A DNA stretch of 64,000 nucleotides from Anastrepha obliqua (Eukaryota > Arthropoda > Insecta > Diptera > Tephritidae). Below are positions 19,701-38,268 of the stretch, in pieces. A program made the position numbers and the translations under genes. Each line of letters starts with the position of its first letter. The first letter of the stretch is position 1. The notes below the pieces were generated by a model that was not told the DNA's origin, did not search any database, and saw only the letters and a program-made list of their open reading frames with translations. The stretch spans positions 85,505,784 through 85,569,783 of the forward strand of contig NC_072893.1 in assembly GCF_027943255.1 (NCBI RefSeq). The letters are read 5' to 3'.

Positions 19701-20404
19701 TGGATATAGTCGAGTATTTTAAGATGAATCTATAATTGAGCATTCCATACACCAATCGTCCTTAAAAAAATATAATTTCGTTTTTCGTTATGTGTAAAAC
19801 CAGAATTTTCTCCTTGCAACTTGAGGAAATTTTCTTAAAATTCGGTATATTTCAGTTTCACTATATTTGGGCAACCATTTTTACAAAGCCTATGCAGTTT
19901 GTGACTTCAAAAAGAATACTTAAAAATTCTATTAAAAGTATATAAAATGTACCCGTCAACCCGTTGTCCGCTATCAAAATTAGAACAATTTAATAGCATG
20001 AAAATGCACAGCATTGCGGCGGGGACGGATTTTTTGCCAACGTTTAATTTCACGGCGCCAAAATAATTAGCTTTATTTCTATTTTGAAGACTCAGCGTTG
20101 CTTTTCTGATTACTTGATGACAATTTGTTTATTTCCAAGCCACAGCAGGCAAATAATCAACAAATAATATTCGAGATTTGCACAAAAAACCCTGCCATTT
20201 ATTATATCAATAATTTAGAAAGAAGTTGTTTTTTTGTAACAATGAACTTCAATGAGTTACTTCAGAAATATAGCAAATTAAAAGATTTCACTACAAAATT
20301 AAGTTTTTGTAACCAGGCCGTCACAATTGTGTTTAACCGACCGAATTTTCCGAAGTAAGTGGATCAGCTGATCACCACCCGTCAACCCGTTATCCGCTGT
20401 CACG
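19701..20404. other. Non-coding stretch with a direct repeat
   Basis: The words ACCCGTCAACCCGTTGTCCGC (about 19951-19971) and ACCCGTCAACCCGTTATCCGC (about 20378-20398) repeat in the same orientation, bracketing ~400 bp that hold no recognisable gene. Confidence 0.35.
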
Positions 20405-20740
20405 CTGCAATTCTGTTCCGCACTTAAATCGACAATTCAAAAGTTGGTTAAAAAATTTCAAGAAATCGGTTCTGTCGAGGATAGTAAAAGGCACTGGCAG
20501 ACCAAAAACTGGACGTTCTGTTGAGAATATTGATGCTGTAGCGCAAAGTGTTGCTGAACAACATTCAACGTCGATATCTCGACGTTCTCAACAGGATTTT
20601 ACCTGTAGACGTACTCATGGTGGACATTTAAAAGATGTCATTTTTCACATATAATTTTGAATAAAAATAGTGCAACCTAAAATAATTTACTTTGTACATG
20701 TTTTATTTTATAACATCTAGGTGCGTCTTTCGAAATACCC
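20405..20740 (+). mobile_element. Mariner-like element remnant lacking its catalytic core
   Basis: Plus-strand frames read STIQKLVKKFQEIGSVED, then RPKTGRSVENIDAVAQSVAE, the helix-turn-helix and linker of a mariner/Tc1-like transposase. After SISRRSQQ they jump straight to a C-terminal end, RRTHGGHLKDVIFHI. The DDE core is gone. Frameshifts are present and no clear inverted ends were found. Confidence 0.65.
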
Positions 20741-21288
20741 TTTAACTCTTTAAATGCAAGTTTACTACTTCTACGGATTTATTAATATATCCGTAACTGT
20801 ACTCACATAATTTACATATAGTTGTGTGTATAAAAATCTACGAAATGCAACAGTTTATTATGCTTTGGTGGTGGCAAACCGAATGACTGTCTGTCTGGCT
20901 GTTCTTGTTCTACTTTTATTATTGGCTTTTGTTTGCTTTCCGTTGACGCTTACGTTGACATTGCCGGAAGTGATATTCATAGGCGAAATTTTTTCTTGTT
21001 TAAGTAAATTTCGCTTGAATGTGTGTGCATGTCAAAAAAGTTTTATTATATGGAGGTTATGGGGTACGGAGGTGGTACGAGAGTGTGGCATGGCATCTTG
21101 GGTAGTGTCTTATTGTATACACATACATACATATTTGCATACTTATCATCAATGCTGTTGTGAGCGGTTAATATATATGCATGTATACTACAAGTTGTCG
21201 CATGAAGTTTAGAAATATTTAACCTTCCTACTATTCCGACTATTTTCACACATTCACATTTCTCGGTCTCTCAGATGGATTTATAGTT
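20741..21288. other. Non-coding stretch
   Basis: AT-rich with ACATACATACATA microsatellite at ~21121. A 128-codon plus-strand frame at 20826-21212 has no supporting splice sites or similarity. Confidence 0.35.
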
Positions 21289-21602
21289 TCTGAATGGGTT
21301 GGTGCGTGACTACCATTCGGAATTCACAGAGAGAACGTATGTAGGTTCGAATCTCGGTGAAACACCAAAATTAAGAAAAACATTTTTCTAATAGCGGTCG
21401 CCCCTCGGCAGGCAATGGCAAACCTCCGATTGTATTTCTGCTATGAAAAAGCTCCTCATAAAAATATCTGCCGTTCGGAGTCGGCTTGAAACTGTAGGTC
21501 CCTCCAATTGTGGAACAATATCAAGACGCACACCACAAATAGGCGGAGGAGCTCGGCCAAACACCCAGAAAGGGTGTACGCGCCAATTATAATAATAAAT
21601 AA
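21289..21602 (+). mobile_element. tRNA-derived SINE, near complete
   Basis: Matches 15280-15588 almost throughout but lacks the first ~13 bases (starts at TGAATGGGTTGGTGCGTGAC). It keeps a segment AAGACGCACACCACAAATAG that the 15280 copy has lost. The tail is AATTATAATAATAAATAATT. Confidence 0.88.
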
Positions 21603-22070
21603 TTGAGGCTTTTAAAATGTTCGACGCAAATTTATCGAGTTAGAGTCGCAATTGTGCATTAGATCATTTCGCGAAAATAAAGAATCGACGTGAGAACATT
21701 TGGAAAATATCAGTTATCATTCATATATTATAGACCTGCTATATCTGTCACGTTTCTGCATATATAAAATATATATATAATTTGAAATTAAGAAAAGAAT
21801 ATACATATTTCAACTGCTGTATGTAGTACTCATCGTAAAAAATATAAAATGGGAGACTCGTAGATACTTCATTCGGTTAACCTTTCTCCGTACCATCGGC
21901 TTAGATTCAACACTATAAATAAGCATACAAAAAATGGTTCTCTAGAGTACTTCGGTTTTCAACCTTCAATCCTAATCGTCTTACCGTCAAAGTGTTTCTG
22001 CACTAGTTTCTTTCAAAGAGAAGCAAAGAACCAATTCTTGTAGTTTGAAGGCACAAAAGTAGACATGCTA
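21603..22070. other. Non-coding stretch
   Basis: AT-rich. I see nothing in it. Confidence 0.4.
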
Positions 22071-22912
22071 GGTGGTCCATATAGTGGTTTATTTTTGAAA
22101 ATTAAAAAAAAAATGAATAAAAATAAATATTTCGTATATTGTTGGTTTATTTCAAGGAGCAAACATTCCAATTATTTATGGAATATGATTGCGTTGGGTG
22201 GCTCACAGTAGCGCATTCTGTTAAACCAGCTTTCCAAGACCTTGTTGATAATTTCTGGCGCTATCTCACAAATATCTAACTCGATATTCGGCCTAAAAAT
22301 CTGAATCCTTAATTGATTATTCACATAACATCGGTTTTTCATGGCACCTCACAAAAAAAGTCGAATGGCCTTAAATTACAGCTCTGAAGTGCTCACTTGG
22401 CATCACCGAGACGGCTGATTACCGAACTTGGCGCGCAAAAATATCAATTGATGAGCTACCTGGCATGATGCGTCCTCCTGCTGAAAGCAAAGATCGTACA
22501 AGTCCATGTCTTTAATTTCCGGCAAAACAAAAAAAAAATCATTTATCATACCACCGCTCAATGTTAACCGAAATGTCATTTCCAGCAGTATTTTCAAAGA
22601 AAAATGGGTCTATAATGCCACCGCTCCAAAATTGTCACTCTCTGAGGATGTATTGGCTATTCGCGGGTTTTTCGGTTCCCGGATGTGGCAGTTTTGCTTA
22701 ATAACATAGCCGCTTCTTCAGAAAAGATCATTTTGACTTCCTCTTTAAAATAAACGCCCTATTTGGGCAATATTTCTGACCATAAAGCAAGTCATTTCAT
22801 TTTGCGGATATAAGATACTGACTTTATGACAAGAATTCCAGCGGGATCTGTTACCGTCAAAATAACAGATATATTTAAAAAAAAAAAAACACACATTATA
22901 TGGGGCAACCTG
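22071..22912 (-). mobile_element. Mariner-like element, decayed and shortened
   Basis: 842 bp flanked by TA, with imperfect inverted ends GGTGGTCCATATAGTGG (left) and TATATGGGGCAACCTG (right). On the minus strand the frame at 22597-22403 resembles the mid region of a mariner-like transposase (FFFVLPEIKDMDLYDLCFQQ, then EDASCQVAHQLIFLR); FQQEDA corresponds to the usual FQQDGA, so the second catalytic Asp is displaced. The part beyond, near 22200-22400, is a decayed C-terminus. Homologous to 3292-4750. Confidence 0.75.
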
Positions 22913-22914
22913 TA

Positions 22915-23772
22915 TTAGTAATTACATACATTATAGTGTTGCAAGAAGCTTACAACTTTGTGTAATCGATATTATTGACGGAGGTCTAAAATTAAAATTG
23001 TTTCCGGTTGGCCTAGTTTTTGCATACGTCATATTTCGTGTAACTGTTCTTTAATAATTTTTATTTTTACTATTGAGAATTTATTTACATTCATTCAAAC
23101 CAATTGACGGTTGTCCTTCTAAAAACATGAAAATTAAAAATTCTATTAAAAAAAGTGATGTTTCTGCTGCTTCTCAAATTCCTTAAAGCACACCTCAAAT
23201 TAGTGGTCACTTAAAAAAGGAATTGCCACACACCGCATAAACAGATATCTATGTATGTATATACATACATACATGCATGCAGACATAGGTTACAAACACT
23301 TCCCCGCTTAATTCAATACAGTAAACAACAATTAACGACGTCTATAAAAAAGATCTGCCAAGGAAAGTTTCTTCTGTGTACTGCATAAGTTTTTTTATGA
23401 ATTGCGCTACGAAATAAAAATGATTCATTGTTTATCCCGATATGGCCGCTGTTCTCTTTTCTCTTTATCACTGAATTCTTCCGGCTTTCTTCCTATTTAG
23501 TTCTTGTACAACTAACGAATTCTCGGTACTCACCGTTCCCTCGTACGTTCGTTCTCTCGTTCACTCAGCTACACTTTCATTGCATTGTGTCTGCCAATGT
23601 TTACACTTTTTTTTAAATATTGTTTATCTGCTGTACATATGTATGTATGTATGCTAATATTTATTTAATGGCGTTGTGGTAGCGAGAGGTACTTGTAAGT
23701 AATTAATTGAAGTTTATAAAAGTTTTGCATATTTTGTAAGGTTTTCCGAAATACTTTACTTTAATTAGTTAG
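22915..23772. other. Non-coding stretch
   Basis: AT-rich with ATGTATGTATATACATACATACATGCATGC around 23250-23280 and GTATGTATGTATG at 23640. No gene recognised. Confidence 0.35.
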
Positions 23773-24199
23773 CAGCTATGGACAGGGAAATAGCGCACTT
23801 CTCCACAAAAAATAGTAATGATGTTCATTTTTACTGGCTGACCTTGAAAAACAGTTATTTTTGCACAAATTGTTTTCAAAACAAAAAAAAAAGCCAAAAT
23901 AGTTCAGAGTCCAGTATCTTCAATTATAAGGAGTTCCAAAAATTGGAAACAAAACAAGAATTTGCGAAAAAAATTGGCTTTAACCATCTTAACTAATGAT
24001 TGAAATAGAACTGCGCTATTTCGTTGTCCAATGCAATAATATGCATTTCGACTGAATCGTGGCAAAAATAAAAGTTAAGTTAAAAAGTTATTGTCCGAAA
24101 TTAGAGAGAAGTGGTTTAGAACATGACATTTTCATACAAATGTGTACGAATCTTCTAAGAAATAACAATTTGTATGCGCTATTTCTCTGCCCATAGCTG
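23773..24199. mobile_element. Non-autonomous element with CAG…CTG inverted ends
   Basis: 427 bp whose ends are inverted copies over about 25 bases (CAGCTATGGACAGGGAAATA… versus CAGCTATGGGCAGAGAAATA…, two mismatches). A partial third copy of the end (GCGCTATTTCGTTGTCCA) lies inside at ~24013-24030. The 72-codon frame inside does not resemble a transposase. CAG…CTG ends recall hAT elements, but the flanking 8-mers (TTAGTTAG, TACATACA) do not match, so the superfamily is open. Confidence 0.65.
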
Positions 24200-24218
24200 T
24201 ACATACATATGATGTATA

Positions 24219-24759
24219 GGGGTTTTCAATTGGTGCGCTTCAACTTTTTTCCGATAGGGAGGGCGAACGACGCAATATTTTTTATTTTTCGCTTGTCATT
24301 TGTAAACTTCATTAGTATACATTTCATCATGGAACACTACACACTTGAGCAACGATTGCAAATCGTGCAAATTTTTTATGAAAATAATCGTTCTGTTGCT
24401 GCTACTTTAAGAGCATTACGGCCATTTTACGGTCCATTTAACAAGCCGTCCCGTTTTGGGGTTATGTGAAGTCATTGGTCTACAGTAACAAGCCGGCGAC
24501 GATTTGTGAGCTCAGAGCCAATATTGAACGCGAAATTGCTGGAATTTCGGCCGATTTATGCAAAAGAGTGGTCGAAAATTGGGTTCAACGATTGGACTTC
24601 GTAAAACGTGCACGCGGTGGTCATGCAAAAGAAATCGAATTTCATACTTAAATGTATATGTTCAAACTCAATAGTAAAAAAAAATTAGTTAAAAAAGTCA
24701 AACCGTTTGTGTTTTATTCAAAAAAGTTCAAAAGTTGAAACGCTCTTACTGAAAACCCC
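24219..24759 (+). mobile_element. Deleted Tc1/mariner-like element, copy B
   Basis: 541 bp, flanked by TATA, with ends GGGGTTTTCAATTGGTGCGC and GCTCTTACTGAAAACCCC in inverted orientation. The ATG at 24329 opens MEHYTLEQRLQIVQIFYENN…AATLRALRPFYGPFNKPS. The frame stops at 24469, and the overlapping frame to 24651 gives the transposase C-terminus PATICELRANIEREIAGISA…VVENWVQRLDFVKRARGGHA. The DDE core between them is absent. It is nearly identical to copy A (1367-1788), which shows a common deleted ancestor. Confidence 0.88.
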
Positions 24760-25689
24760 TATATGTATGTAAATATGCGGTTCGATTCAGCATTATCATC
24801 ATATATTAGTGTTTTTGTAACTTCAACTGACGGATGAAATTTGAAATAAATATTTTCTAATAAATATACATCTATACTATTCCATTGGGTTCAGGTGAAT
24901 AACCGTGACCATATTTTTTTCTTTTTCTTATTCAGCTCTACATTCGTTTGTCAATTTAGGCTGAAACCAAGGCTCAAAGGGTCACCTGTTGGCAAGAGTT
25001 TTACTTAAAGTAGACATACGTAGTTGATAGTAGGTCTTCAAGAATTGATGCTTCAAGTAGACAAAGTCCTTCACAATTTGGAATATAGAACTTCAAATGC
25101 TGATATCTATCCATAACTTGAGAAATTTTTGTTTGTTGTCAGAAGGTACTTCGTTACTGAAACTAAACCCTATGTTTTCTTTACCAAACTTAATGTTTTT
25201 ACTGAAAACTGAGCAAAATTTTCTAAAATAAAATTGAAGAGGGCCAGGAGTCTGGCCACAAGATGCTAAGTAAAATGCTCCTCATATCAACAAGTACACT
25301 ACACAATCCCATACGGCTAAAGAACTACTCGGACACAAAAGACCATGAGGTCGAAGTGCAAATCTCCAATAAATCTATCAATCCAAAGAACTGCACAGCA
25401 AAGAGTAAAATACACTTACACTGGCGTTCGCAAAATCAATCAGACTGGAAAATGAAAGCGTAGAGTTTCGTAGGGTGATCGTGGCTACTATTCACCACCG
25501 GACAATTCACGGATATCCGGCCCAATTTCTAGGTAGAAGAAGCTGCTCCGGCAAATAAGCGTAGGTAATTAAGTCGTTCCCCGAGATGTCTCGATTAGGA
25601 ATATCAATGTGGAGATTCGGTAACTGGTCGAAAAGCTCTCCCACAGAGAGTGACAGATTTGTGTAGTTTTTAGATTAATGGATTTTACG
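24760..25689. other. Non-coding stretch
   Basis: No exon or recognisable transposon. A 66-codon frame at 25263-25463 has no support. Confidence 0.35.
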
Positions 25690-25965
25690 TATATTGCGAT
25701 TGCTGAAGCTCGATTGCAAAGTCATGATTTCCAATTTTTTGTGAACCGAAATTGAACAGATAAAGTTGAACGATTTTTGGGTGCAGCAAGATTGCGCACA
25801 ATGTCTTACAACAATTGATCTTTTCCGCTCTAAATTGGGTTAATGTATTATCAGTCTTCTTGGAACTGCGATTTCATTCCGTTAGACTGTTTTGTTAGAT
25901 TTTTTCCTAAAAGAGTTTTTATGCGTATAACCCAGAGACAATCAAAACTTCTCAGGATGAATATT
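25690..25965 (+). pseudogene. Mariner-like transposase fragment
   Basis: Plus-strand words LNDFWVQQDCAQCLTTIDLF and RSKLG at ~25765-25840 match the WFQQDGATCHTA…LLR..FG block around the second catalytic Asp. Decayed C-terminal sequence follows to ~25960. No inverted ends were recognised. Confidence 0.55.
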
Positions 25966-25980
25966 AATATAAATTAAAGC

Positions 25981-26240
25981 GACAATCGTATCCGAATGGT
26001 TTGTGTGTGAGTACCATTCGTTAGAAGGTTCGCAATCCTATTTTTTTAATTGTATAATAGCAGTGGCCTCTCGGCAATCCTCGGATTGTATTTCTGCCAT
26101 GAAAAAGCTTCTCATAAAAAAACTATCTGGCGTTGGGAAGCGGGGTAAAAGAGCGTGGAACAGCAACAATTCACTCCACGAATTGGAGGTGGAGCTCGGC
26201 CAAATACCCAACAACGGATGTACGCGCCAATTGTATATAA
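25981..26240 (+). mobile_element. tRNA-derived SINE, diverged copy
   Basis: Head TCCGAATGGTTTGTGTGTGA and GTACCATTCG, body TTGTATTTCTGCCATGAAAA and GTGGAGCTCGGCCAAATACC, end GTACGCGCCAATTGTATATA. Many substitutions and indels mark it as an older insertion. Confidence 0.75.
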
Positions 26241-26284
26241 ATTCATAAGTCTTTAGTTGGACAGTAGGAAATTGAGTTGACAAG

Positions 26285-26408
26285 AGGTCGTCTTATTTGA
26301 ATGATGGACATCTTTATTTTGACCTTTACGCGCTATATGATTGACGTACGACTCCATTTGCAAAAACTATAAATTTGCCGAAAGGGTGTTAAATTTTGCT
26401 CCACCTTG
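26285..26408. mobile_element. TACAAGGTGG-type MITE, right half
   Basis: Shares GATTGACGTACGACTCCATTT and the terminal AAATTTTGCTCCACCTTG|TA with the complete copy at 50500-50708. The left part is missing. Confidence 0.6.
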
Positions 26409-26410
26409 TA

Positions 26411-33678
<7,268 letters not shown>

Positions 33679-34620
33679 TCCGCACGAAAACGCAAGAAAA
33701 AAGAAGACAAATATACATACACATATTTACTATATATTAAAATAAAGATTAATTATCAGCAAAATCGTGTTACGTGGAGAAATGCGTGCGCGCACATACT
33801 GATATATGCAAATTAAAGAAAAAATAAAATAATAAAATAAAAAATAAAAAAGTAAAAATAAAAGCAATATAAAAAAAAAATAAAAATAAAAATGAATGAA
33901 TGAGTGAACGAACGTATCATTAACAAAATGTTTGCATATCTCGATATATATACACATATATATATATTAGTTATCACTAGTTTAAAACACACACAGGAAC
34001 ACACGCTCATTTACTGATAATTTCATTGGTAATATGCTGTTATATGTTTGCTGTTATCGAAATGCGTATTGTGTATATAGAAAGAAGGAGAAGGAGAAGA
34101 AGAAGAAGCAGGAAAAACTATTCCAACTGCGCGCTGTTACATACATACATATATCTCTTCATATCAATTTAATTTAATTTTGTTACTGCTAATGTCTTGA
34201 GACAAAGTACTTGTTTGTTTAGCGCGTCATATCACCTTTTCCGCCAAATTACCATTACATTCTTCCTGTATGCTAACTTTATATACATATGAAGAACGAA
34301 AACGAAGTATATATACACATATGTCAGTGTTTATGTAAGCTTAATTTTTACACATTTATTATTATTACTACTTTATTGAACTAATATTTCGTAACTAAAT
34401 ACATAAATGAAATTAGATTTTAAGTAATCCGCTTTTGTAACTAAAACGTTTAGAGACGACTATAGCTGTGAGAGCGTATGCTAAAAAGGTATGAAAAATA
34501 TTTAGAAAAAAATGTGAAGATTATATGAAAACAATTGCCCACTATCGCATACAAATAAAAATAAAAAACCAATAACTTTTACAAATTAGTACCAATTTTT
34601 TTAAAACCTAAATAATAAAT
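33679..34620 (+). other. Probable Rok 3' untranslated region
   Basis: AT-rich with A-rich runs at 33816-33892 (AAAATAAAATAATAAAA…), a purine tract GAAGGAGAAGGAGAAGAAG at ~34084 and several AATAAA words, the last cluster near 34555-34566. The actual end cannot be told from sequence. Confidence 0.45.
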
Positions 34621-35029
34621 TTAGATTTTGCTTTTGGCTAAACGTTGGAAAAAGCATTAACAAAGCATCTAACATTGACAGATACTTCATAAAAGCAAAG
34701 TGATATTCCCTTTTGAGCGTCAAAAAACGTATTTTCCGTTTTTGAAAAATAGTTAAAATCGGTTAAAAAGGTTAGAATCGAGTGTATTAAACAAAGTGAA
34801 ATAAGTATATGACATTTAATTTTTCTGTGTACGCCTACAAGGCGCATTCATTAAAGTTGATGGCACTAGATCAACAATAACGTTTTGTACATTAGAATGC
34901 CATGACTAAAGAAAGTAGAAAAGATGAAGAAAAAGACGAACTAAGTTGAACAGCCGACTTGCAGTTGGAGCTAAAAACGTACAACGATAGTTCATTTTGT
35001 ACTGACATCCTCCTGTACACAGCTAAAGA

Positions 35030-35560
35030 AAAGACCTCTTCGATACGCCAAAAGTTAAGAATTGGCGAATAGATGAAGCCATTGGTACAAATAAACATAC
35101 GTGGTAACACTTGAAAAGAGCTGCCCAAAATTACATTTGTTTGGAAGCATTTAATGAGTATTAATAGACCGCGTTCATAGAGGTAAACATTTGTTGCTCC
35201 AACTCGTCAATTGTGACGCTCGTGTTCTGCCAGCACCGTTCGTGTTCTCGTCCTTTCCAATGTCGCTTTTGTCTTTAGATTATAAACCCAAAACTGCAAG
35301 GTATATGAGCACGACGGACAACATCAAAAGAGAATTTGCTTTGCTAAAGCAACAAAAATCGTCATCGCGGTCTAATGAAATTCTTTTGAAAGAGAGTTGG
35401 CAGCATTGAAAATAATGAGTTATACCGGTTTTTTGTATCGCTAGTCGCGAATCTTGCTCTATACATTTGTTGTTGCTTTCTCATGCAAATTTTTCGTTAA
35501 GTGAGCGGAGCCCAGAGCTAGCGAGCAGAGAAGTGGCGAATAACAGGCGCCTAAAGCAAA
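35030..35560. repeat. Dispersed repeat with inverted ends, copy 2
   Basis: Homologous to 18385-18660 at both ends but longer by a ~260-bp middle segment (35150-35410) holding a 72-codon frame of unknown meaning. The flanks CTAAAGAA (35023-35030 region) and CTAAAGCA (35553-35560 region) are near-identical 8-mers and could be an 8-bp target-site copy, as for hAT elements. Confidence 0.5.
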
Positions 35561-37160
35561 AACTAATCAGCTGGCTTACTGATATCACCTTTAATAGATT
35601 CGCTGTGATTGAAATTGAAAAATAGTTACATTTTAAAATGAAAAATAAAATAATTAACCAAATACATTTTTTTCTTGCCGAACTAATGTTTGTGAATACA
35701 TTCATATTACTAGTAAAATAAATATGAAATAATTATAAAGTTGAGAGTGAATAGACTGCTTGTCTCTATTTTACAGTGCTAATATACATACATATATATG
35801 TAAAGCAAGTGGCTTTTGGTGCCTCAGTTACAAAAAACGCAAACGGGTTAATGTACATAAATGAACAAAGTTTTTTTTCAGGTTGTCAAATACTTATACC
35901 ACTTTGTTTAAGAAACTTTGATTAAAATTATATTTATCATGGCTTTATACACTTTGCTTTAAATTTCAAACCTTTGTGGTAGTATTTAAAATCCTTATTT
36001 CCAACGCAGTTGGGAATAATAAAAAACTACTATTTGACATGCAGCCAAAAACAATTAGAACGGAAGAAATGAGGAGGTCTAAAAATCGTGTCTAGAGTTG
36101 ATAATATTTGTAAATTAAAAACAAAAAAGAAAAAGTCACCACTATTTTGTGATACAACTTTTTAATCAACATTGCTGCTAATTTTTATTTGCTCGTTCAA
36201 AAATATTAATTCAATAGCATTTATAGAACATCCCCTTTCTGTTCTCGTGTAATTCTGAAAGTGCATTATGAGTAGACCGCTGTCTTATAACAAAATTATA
36301 ATCCAGCACGTCTCAGATTGTTTTTATGGGGGTTCAAATTTAAAATGCTCCGCAAAAATGATTATTGTTAAATTTTACTAAAGCAATACAATAAGAAACT
36401 CTCCGAAATCGACTTTACATGTGATACTTTTTTTATTTTTGGAACCTTTGACATATTAAAAAAATCGAGGCGTGTTGTACTAATGATCAACATTTGAGTT
36501 TGAAGTTAGAATAATACATAAGGAAAATATGAGTTTGAGTTTGAAGAATAATAGATGAAGAAGAATAATCGCGTTATTATTCCATTTTGATTTCTTTACT
36601 CAAAATTTATGAACGTTTCAGTTGTTTTCTTTTAATACCAGCTGATGTTTTGCAAGTAAAAGATTTTAACTTTTATCAATTAAAACACAAATGGATCAGC
36701 AATGTTGAAAGTCAGGTGTGCCAAATTTCTCCAAAATCAGAACGAAAAATAAGTTTAGTATTTAAAGTATTCAGTTCAAAGCCTGATTGAAGTCAAGTGT
36801 GCTAAATTTCACTAAGATCATTACAAAATACCCATGCTAGCGACAATTTTAGCTGCTCTTCGGGTCAAGAGCACGAATAGGCATCAAAGTCGGGAGTCCA
36901 GTTTTACTGCGCACATCTAATTTGAAACAAATTTTTCAAATTTAAGTGATCACACCGGCGGTAAAATCCAACTGCCCTTAAGCTTAAATTGAACAGAATT
37001 ATATCACGATATATGTGAAGTTTGAGGATATTCGTTGTTGTGAGGATATTCGTAGTCATTTAATAAAGCTATAACAAACTTCTTCTTACCCTTACTAAGT
37101 AGCGGCATGTGCGTATATTAAGCCAGTGTGGCAAAGCATTGCTCTGTTCAAGTCTTAAGC
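35561..37160. other. AT-rich non-coding stretch
   Basis: No gene recognised. A good-looking acceptor (GTCTCTATTTTACAG at ~35761-35775) precedes a short frame but no matching donor is convincing. Confidence 0.35.
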
Positions 37161-37375
37161 TAAGGTGGTGCAAAATAATCGTCCAATTTTATTTTTGAGT
37201 AACTTATTTTACTAAATAAAAAAAATATTTTGAGTACAGGAAATCTGTGTTTTAACCTTCACGCGCTCCGTTGAATGTCTGTTTGTATACTCCGGCTATT
37301 TAGTTCACAAACGTGCCAAATACGATTGACGTAAACGCCATTTGCAAAAATCATAAATTTCCAATAGGACGACAA
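37161..37375. mobile_element. TACAAGGTGG-type MITE, right end lost
   Basis: Begins TAAGGTGGTGCAAAATAATC and runs parallel to the complete copy at 50500-50708 through GATTGACGTAAACGCCATTTG, ending about 37375 before the usual right terminus. Confidence 0.6.
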
Positions 37376-38268
37376 TCCCAGCACCATTTAGCGAATAACC
37401 AATAAGAGCTCAAAAACAAGCTCACCCTTATATATATTCCTATCGTTCCGTTAAAAAGCAAATGTCCGTGACCTTACCTTTAGACTTAAAATTTTAAATA
37501 AAATTGGAATTTGTTTTTCCCAGGAGCACTTTATTGGGGGGGTATGAAATTTTGAGCTTTATGTTAAGAGAAATTAAATAAAACTCTGAAAATAAAAATT
37601 ATTCTGGAGAGAAAAAATAAAAGTAAAAAAAGCATTCGTGAATAAAAAAAAACAAAAAAAAGTAAAATTAAATATAATATTATCCGTTAGCAAAAAGAAC
37701 AAAAAATTAATTGAAATAATATATATTTTAATTCTTAACAAAGGAAAATTGAAGTGAAAAATATAAAAACATGATAATTATTTTTGATCGAGAAGCTAAG
37801 ACCAAATAATAATTATGATTTTTTTAGCACAAAACAAAACTTATCAGAAATAATCAAAAATGTATTTATTTTTACCGCAAACTTTTAAAATATATGATAG
37901 AGATTATGACAGATTGCAGCGGGATATACAAATGCAAATATGAGCACACGTAAAATCTCGATATAATGAAAAAATCTGTAAAACGTATAGGTGCTGAGCC
38001 CTTAAAAACGCAATTTCTGTGTTTTCATACAAAAATTACCCATAGAGGTAGTGGAAAAAATGTTGAGCGAATTGTAGCGAAAATTTTGTTTTAAAACCAC
38101 TAGGTGTAAAATAAATTCATAATAATCGCAAACAAACCGTTATACCCGTAACAGACATCTAGTAACAATACCATAGTAAAAGTATTATAGTATTGTGTTT
38201 ACTACATGTGATGACACACAAACCAATGCAGTAAATCTAAATATTAGTGTTTGTGTCATAGACAAAAA

